NCBI GenBank assembly: GCA_018660265.1
Contig: JABJKS010000121.1
Location: 62,001 to 126,000 of the forward strand
Direction: 5' to 3'
Origin: Rhodospirillaceae bacterium
Lineage (GTDB): Bacteria > Pseudomonadota > Alphaproteobacteria > GCA-2731375
DNA: 64,000 nucleotides
In this document: in pieces, positions 59,229-64,000 of the stretch
Position numbering within the stretch: position 1 is the stretch's first letter
How the letters are laid out: each line of letters begins with the position of its first letter
The notes under the pieces: generated by a model
The model's database searches: none
What the model was told of the DNA's origin: nothing
What the model saw: only the letters and a program-made list of their open reading frames with translations
Made by a program: the position numbers and the translations under genes

Positions 59229-61639
59229 CCCCGCAGGCGCTCTCCCTTTGGATCAAACAGCGGCTCGGTGATCAGGATTGCCGGGCGCAGTTCGCCCAGA
59301 ATCTCGATCTCGAATGCGGCACCCGGGGCGATCATCTCCACGGGTACAAAACCAAGGGCGACGCTTTTGCCTACGTAGTGGGCATAGCCGCCTGATGTGA
59401 CCAATCCAACCACGGCGTCGTCTTTCCAGATCGGCTCATCGGCCCAGACATCGGCATCGCCCGCCTCCACCACCAGGGCGACAAGGCGGCGATTGGGTGG
59501 ATTGTCGCGCTCCGCCAGGGCGGCCTCCCGCCCGATGAAGTCGCCCTTGTCAAAATTGATAAAGCGGTCCAGGCCGGTCTCCATGGCCGTGTAGTCGGGT
59601 TTGTATTCCCGCAGCCAGGAGCCGAAATTCTTTTCCAACCGTAGGGACATCATGGCCCGCATCCCAAAGGGGCGCAGGTTATATTCCACACCCGCATCGC
59701 TCAGAATACCAAAAAGCGCTGCCTGATTTTCGCGCAGCACATAGATTTCATATCCCAGATCCCCGGTGTAGGAAATCCGGGATACGATGGCTTGTAACTC
59801 GCCTACCGCCATTTCCCGAACGCTCAAGAACGGGAAGTTGGCTGTCGACAGATCCTGGTTGGTGACCCGGGCGAGTAGGTCGCGGGCCAACGGGCCGGCG
59901 ATCTGAAAGCCGATGCGTTCATCGGAAACATTCCGAATGGCAACGCCGGGGCTGGGCAATTGCCCTTCGAACCAGCGCATATGATAAGCCTGGGCCGCAT
60001 AAGATCCCGTGACCTGGAAGTGATCTTCGCCGATGTGGGAGACGGTCAGATCACCGATCAATTTACCTAAGGGGTTCAACATCGGGCTCAGGGTAATGCG
60101 GCCGATCTTCGGCATACGGTTGGCCAGAACCCTGTTCAACCAGGCCTCTGCGCCGGGACCGGTCACATCAAATTTCGAAAAATTGTGGATCTCGTTCAGG
60201 CCGACCCCTGTGCGCACAGCGTGGCATTCGGCCCCAACAATGTCATGCGCGTTGGAGCGCCGGAAACTGGGGGTCTCGTACGGCTCCTCTCCTGCCGGGG
60301 CGAAATAGTTCACGACCTCCATGCCATAAGCGGCACCAAAGACCGCGTTCTGCGGCTTCCACAGATCATAGGCGGGGGTGGTGTGCAGGGGCCGCGCGGC
60401 GGGTAGTTCTTCGTTCGGATAGGTAATGGCAAAACGCCGCTGGTAATTTTCCATCACCTTCACACGGGTGAAATCCGGCGTGGTGTAATCGCCATAGCGG
60501 GCCACATCCATGGCGAAAACATCTGATGACGGCTCCCCCTCAATCATCCACTCGGCCACTGTCCGGCCGACGCCGCCGCCCTGACTGAACCCGGCCATAA
60601 CAGCGCAGGCGGACCAATAACCGGGCAGTCCCGGCACGGGCCCCACCAATGGATTGCCGTCGGGGGCAAAGGTAAAGGGGCCATTGATAACCCGCTTGAT
60701 CCCGGCCTCCGCCAGGCAGGGATATCTGTGGTAGGCCTCTGCCAAGGGTGCCTCAATACGATCCAGATTATCGGGCAGCAATTCGGCCCCGAAATCCCAC
60801 GATGTGCCGCCCACCGCCCAGGGTTCGCAGGCCTGTTCATAAATACCGATAACCAGGCCGCGGCCTTCCTGTCGGAAATAGCTTTCCCCCGCCGGGTCCA
60901 TAATATGTGGCAGTTCGGTGTCCCGCTCGTACACTTCGGCAATATCGTCTGTGACCAGATATTGATGCTCCATGGGGTGGAGGGGCAGATAGACGCCGGC
61001 CATGGCACCGACCTCGCGGGCCCAAAGACCGGCGGCGTTGATCACGTATTCGCAATTGATCGTGCCCTGTTCCGTTACCACGTCCCAACTGTCATCGGGC
61101 TTTCGGTTCAACTCCAACACCCGATTGCGCAGATAAATCTCCGCCCCGCCCATACGCGCGGCCTTGGCATAGGCTTGGGTGGTGCCCGATGGGTCGAGGT
61201 GGCCGTCCAGTGGATCGTACAGGCCGCCCAGAATGTCATCGATATTCAGTACCGGGCATAATTCCTTGATCTCGGCGGGCGATATGATTTCCGTATCGAG
61301 ATCCATATTGCGATGCTTGGCGCGTTCTGCCTTGAGGAAATCCAAGCGATCAGGGTCCGTCGCGATTGTTACCCCGCCGACGTGATGCAGGCCGCAGGAT
61401 TGCCCGGTAATCTCCTCCAACTCCCGATACAGGCGAATGGTATAGCCCTGCAGGGCGGCAATATTCGGGTCTGCGTTGAGGGTATGGAAGCCGCCTGCGG
61501 CATGCCAGGTGGAGCCTGATGTCAGCTCCGCCCGTTCGACCAGGACAACATCGTCCCAGCCGAACTTGGTCAGATGATACAGAACACTACAACCGACGAC
61601 GCCGCCACCGATGACAACAACACGCGCATGAGATTTCAT
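59225..61639 (-). CDS. FAD-dependent dimethylglycine/sarcosine dehydrogenase-like protein
   Basis: An 804-residue two-part flavoenzyme. The N-terminal DAO domain (about 1-395) starts VVVIGGGVVGCSVLYHL and has the flavin-linking region SGSTWHAAGG, where a His is the typical covalent FAD attachment site in the dimethylglycine dehydrogenase family. The C-terminal half (about 400-800) is a GcvT-like aminomethyltransferase that passes the one-carbon unit to tetrahydrofolate. It oxidatively demethylates dimethylglycine, sarcosine or similar N-methyl compounds. The length matches this family. Confidence 0.9.
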   Translation of the reverse strand: MKSHARVVVIGGGVVGCSVLYHLTKFGWDDVVLVERAELTSGSTWHAAGGFHTLNADPNIAALQGYTIRLYRELEEITGQSCGLHHVGGVTIATDPDRLDFLKAERAKHRNMDLDTEIISPAEIKELCPVLNIDDILGGLYDPLDGHLDPSGTTQAYAKAARMGGAEIYLRNRVLELNRKPDDSWDVVTEQGTINCEYVINAAGLWAREVGAMAGVYLPLHPMEHQYLVTDDIAEVYERDTELPHIMDPAGESYFRQEGRGLVIGIYEQACEPWAVGGTSWDFGAELLPDNLDRIEAPLAEAYHRYPCLAEAGIKRVINGPFTFAPDGNPLVGPVPGLPGYWSACAVMAGFSQGGGVGRTVAEWMIEGEPSSDVFAMDVARYGDYTTPDFTRVKVMENYQRRFAITYPNEELPAARPLHTTPAYDLWKPQNAVFGAAYGMEVVNYFAPAGEEPYETPSFRRSNAHDIVGAECHAVRTGVGLNEIHNFSKFDVTGPGAEAWLNRVLANRMPKIGRITLSPMLNPLGKLIGDLTVSHIGEDHFQVTGSYAAQAYHMRWFEGQLPSPGVAIRNVSDERIGFQIAGPLARDLLARVTNQDLSTANFPFLSVREMAVGELQAIVSRISYTGDLGYEIYVLRENQAALFGILSDAGVEYNLRPFGMRAMMSLRLEKNFGSWLREYKPDYTAMETGLDRFINFDKGDFIGREAALAERDNPPNRRLVALVVEAGDADVWADEPIWKDDAVVGLVTSGGYAHYVGKSVALGFVPVEMIAPGAAFEIEILGELRPAILITEPLFDPKGERLRG

Positions 61640-61716
61640 GGCAGATCTCTCTTTTTTCCAAGGTTCTTTATCTCGGGTCCTTTGGCATTATCTCTCAATT
61701 ACGCTAGAAGGGAACC

Positions 61717-62448
61717 ATGTTGGTGAATGGGTTGGTGAACATGTTGGTCAATGGGGCTGCCTTGGTTGCGCATCATTCCGGTGCCTTATTCTGGCCGGAG
61801 CAATCACTGTTGATGGTCGCCGATCTGCATTTGGAAAAAGGCTCCGCCCGTGCCGCGACCCATCATTTCCTTCCCCCCTACGACACAGCGGCGACCTTGC
61901 GCCGGCTAGGGGCTGTTATCGCGGAATTCGATCCGGCAACCGTTGTCTGCCTGGGTGACAGTTTTCATGACCGCGCAGCGGAGGCGCGATTGGGCGAAGA
62001 AGATATTGATGCCATCAAGGCCCTGACCGATGGACGGGAATGGCTGTGGCTTCTCGGCAATCACGATCCACAACCGCCATTGTATTTGGGCGGCAACGGG
62101 GTGGCGGCATTACATCGCGGGGCATTGACCCTGCAGCATCAGGCCAAAGGTGTAGTGGCGGGAGAGGTGGCTGGGCATCTGCATCCAAAGGCCAGTGTCC
62201 GGCTGCGGGGCCGGCGGTTGACGCGGCGCTGCTTCATTACCGACGATTTGCGTTTGGTCTTGCCCGCGTTCGGGGCCTATGCCGGTGGTCTGGATGTGGC
62301 CGACCCGGCTTTTGCCGCTATATTTCCAGGCCCATTCAAGGTCTATCTATTGGGCCAGGACAAGGTACATGTATTTCCGTCCAATCGCCTTGCCCTGCCG
62401 TCCGGCGAAGACGGTGTCATGCACCGGCTAGCCGCCAAACAGCCGTGA
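61717..62448 (+). CDS. pdeM: PdeM-like metallophosphoesterase
   Basis: A 243-residue calcineurin-type phosphoesterase of the ligase-associated DNA damage response group. Metal motifs are VADLHLEKGSA, CLGDSFHDR, LLGNHDP and AGHLHPKAS. In many genomes it sits with a helicase, an ATP-dependent ligase and a nuclease; none are in view here. The gene starts with a 24-bp near-repeat coding MLVNGLVN-MLVNG, so a second ATG at 61741 is an alternative start. AGAAGGGA before 61717 favours the first. It overlaps the tail of the convergent gene by 21 bp. Confidence 0.82.
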   Translation: MLVNGLVNMLVNGAALVAHHSGALFWPEQSLLMVADLHLEKGSARAATHHFLPPYDTAATLRRLGAVIAEFDPATVVCLGDSFHDRAAEARLGEEDIDAIKALTDGREWLWLLGNHDPQPPLYLGGNGVAALHRGALTLQHQAKGVVAGEVAGHLHPKASVRLRGRRLTRRCFITDDLRLVLPAFGAYAGGLDVADPAFAAIFPGPFKVYLLGQDKVHVFPSNRLALPSGEDGVMHRLAAKQP

Positions 62449-63060
62449 GAGCAGACCCCCGCGTCGGCGCGGTGCCGGCGTTTCCTGTGCGCCCGCCTCC
62501 CGCCTTTCGATATCCTGCGCCATGCGCATGACCTTGCGTTCCAATGGTGCGAGGGCCAGGTTGGCGCGATCTGCCTTGGCCTCCGCTTCCTGCATCCGTG
62601 CCTGAATTGGGCCAATGTCTATGTCACCGGCGGCTTCCGCGCTCAAATTGATATTTTCCTGCAGCGCCTCGATCTTGGCTTCGAATTCTTCCTCTAATTG
62701 CTTGACGCTTTCCATGACCGGGGCCACGGTTTCCTCCACCTCGGCCCGGCCCATTCCGTTGCTGCCGCCACCGCCACCGCCATTCATCTGGCGCTGATTT
62801 TGTTGTTGAATATGTTCAGACAGCGTCTCAATCGCGTCAGTCAATTCATGCAAAGGCTGGGCTGGCAATTGCTGTTGCGCTGTTGTTGCAACTTCCTGGC
62901 CTTGAATTGATTGTTTTGCGGCATCCATGATGGCGCGGTTCAACCATTCACCAATCGTCAAACCGGAACGGCGTGCTGCAACCTTTGCTGCAACACGGCA
63001 TTCAGGGCGAACCCCTTTAACGCTCCATGGTGATTGCTGCGCCATTATATCTAAGCCCAT
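62428..63060 (-). CDS. coiled-coil protein with PodJ-like N-terminal segment
   Basis: About 210 residues. The N-terminal region (PWSVKGVRPECRVAAKVAARRSGLTIGEWLNRAI) is a short helix-turn motif resembling the start of polar-organising PodJ/SPOR-type proteins of Alphaproteobacteria. Then comes a Gln-rich stretch, a poly-Gly spacer (GGGGGGSNGMG), a long coiled coil (about 125-205, EEEFEAKIEALQENINL) and a basic GLLSRLFGG end. I do not know the function; a scaffold role near the pole or envelope is a guess. The start could be the ATG at 63058-63060 or 63043-63045. The frame upstream is not conserved-looking. Confidence 0.65.
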   Translation of the reverse strand: MGLDIMAQQSPWSVKGVRPECRVAAKVAARRSGLTIGEWLNRAIMDAAKQSIQGQEVATTAQQQLPAQPLHELTDAIETLSEHIQQQNQRQMNGGGGGGSNGMGRAEVEETVAPVMESVKQLEEEFEAKIEALQENINLSAEAAGDIDIGPIQARMQEAEAKADRANLALAPLERKVMRMAQDIERREAGAQETPAPRRRGGLLSRLFGG

Positions 63061-63212
63061 ATTGTCCAAATTTTTAGCACTACCACGCCAAACTAACCCG
63101 AAAACAAAGGTGACGCAATGCAGCCTCGAAATCACCAATTTCCTTGATAATAAAAAGGGTTAGCGGAATTCCATTTGCGGTAGTGCCATGTTGGCCGTGA
63201 GGCATACCGGCC

Positions 63213-64000
63213 TTAAACGGCCATTTGCTCACTGGCCAGGGCGACAATCTTCTCCGGCGTGATGCGAAGCAGATCTTCCAACGGTTTGGCATAGGAAATG
63301 GGCGCGCGCGGGGCGCCTAATCGGCGAATGGGCGCGACCAGGACGTGGGCCATATGCTCTGCCACCGTTGCCGCGATTTCTGCGCCGAAACCACCCACCT
63401 GCACCGCTTCATGCACAACCATCAGCCGCTTGGTTTTTGCTACGGATGCGAAGACCATTTCCTGGTCCCAGGGCCATAAAGTGCGCAGATCAATGATTTC
63501 AATATCGATGCCCTGTTCAGCCGCCAACAGGGCGGCCTGTTCAGCCTCACCGACCATTTTTGACCATGTTACAAGGGTAATATCAGCCCCCTCGCGGGCC
63601 AGTCGGGCCGGGCCCAGGGGGACCAGATAATCGTCATCATCAGGCACCTCACCTTCCAAGTCCCAGTTTGCTTTATGTTCAATATAGATCACCGGGTCGT
63701 CACAGCGGATGGCCGATTTTAACAGGCCCTTATTGTCGGCCGGCGTGTAGGGGGCGGCCACGACCAGACCTGGAATATGGGTGTACCAGGCCTCCAACGA
63801 TTGGGAATGTTGTGCGGCTGATGATCGCCACATACCACTGGGTTGCCGGATCACCATGGGCACCCGGGCCTGGCCGCCAAACATAAAGCGCGCTTTGGCG
63901 GCCTGATTGACCATTTCATCCACGGCGCACAGGGCAAAATCGGCAAAGCGCATCTCCACCACCGGGCGGGTACCAACCAAGGCCGCACCCACCGATGCGC
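63213..64000 (-). CDS. 2-oxoacid dehydrogenase E1 beta subunit (partial)
   Basis: C-terminal part of a transketolase-like beta subunit, cut by the window end; at least 262 residues are visible and the true start lies outside. Blocks are GAALVGTRPVVEMRFADF, PMVIRQPSGMWRSSAAQHSQSLEAWY, VAAPYTPADNKGLLKSAI and IDLRTLWPWD. It is like the PdhB/AcoB or branched-chain E1 beta; the E1 alpha partner would be beyond 64000. It would decarboxylate a 2-oxoacid for acyl-CoA formation. There is no promoter in the visible part. Confidence 0.9.
   Translation of the reverse strand, partial: ASVGAALVGTRPVVEMRFADFALCAVDEMVNQAAKARFMFGGQARVPMVIRQPSGMWRSSAAQHSQSLEAWYTHIPGLVVAAPYTPADNKGLLKSAIRCDDPVIYIEHKANWDLEGEVPDDDDYLVPLGPARLAREGADITLVTWSKMVGEAEQAALLAAEQGIDIEIIDLRTLWPWDQEMVFASVAKTKRLMVVHEAVQVGGFGAEIAATVAEHMAHVLVAPIRRLGAPRAPISYAKPLEDLLRITPEKIVALASEQMAV

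Overview
The window looks like a chromosomal segment of a free-living alphaproteobacterium, most likely Rhodospirillales-like. The evidence is the divK-pleD cell-cycle pair, alphaproteobacterial families of unknown function (DUF3572, DUF1849/EipB, DUF2852, DUF938), the dprA-topA-rnr block, and a PII-amtB pair behind a sigma-54-type promoter. Base composition is moderately GC-rich by eye. I see no tRNA, rRNA, CRISPR array, integrase or intact insertion sequence. About 57 protein genes cover nearly the whole window.

Layout. (1) 0.2-10.5 kb: housekeeping: an NfuA-type Fe-S scaffold, two tandem Nudix hydrolases, rpmG, pleD and divK, DUF3572, a HAD-like protein, a ROK sugar kinase, dinB, an EipB-like envelope protein and an HMG-CoA-lyase-like enzyme. 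(2) 10.5-23 kb: nadE, a complete five-gene dipeptide/oligopeptide ABC importer, an MFS permease, a truncated globin, and small-molecule enzymes (GFA, EthD, enoyl-CoA hydratase, M20 amidohydrolase). (3) 23-36 kb: core genes rnr, topA, dprA, glnK-amtB, a DapC-like aminotransferase, ftsK and lolA. (4) 36-51.4 kb: an accessory catabolic region with two tandem CYP153-like P450s, a TetR regulator with two matching operators, DUF2852, a double-hotdog thioesterase, a zinc-ribbon protein, a ThDP enzyme, an SDR, a DUF938 protein, a PLP enzyme fused to two NifU domains, a Rieske dioxygenase alpha/beta pair, a class III cyclase, a methyltransferase and an MBL hydrolase. (5) 51.5-64 kb: a sensor kinase, a phyH-hyuA-hyuB operon, a betaine-homocysteine methyltransferase-like enzyme facing a dimethylglycine-dehydrogenase-like flavoprotein, a PdeM-like phosphoesterase, a coiled-coil protein and a partial E1-beta subunit.

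The most interesting object is the gene at 44689-46395. It encodes one polypeptide with a Cys/Met-metabolism PLP enzyme (trans-sulfuration family) followed by a cysteine-less NifU-like domain and a canonical CxxC NifU domain. It lies 43 bp upstream of a Rieske [2Fe-2S] dioxygenase. The same degenerate-plus-canonical NifU pair ends the stand-alone NfuA protein at the left edge of the window. This suggests, as inference, a dedicated sulfur-donor/scaffold protein that matures the neighbouring Rieske cluster. Other points of note are a shared 17-bp operator at the starts of the TetR and DUF2852 genes, two hairpins with a common GTCCCC-containing end, and a near-identical 115-bp tract at the 3' ends of the two P450 genes.
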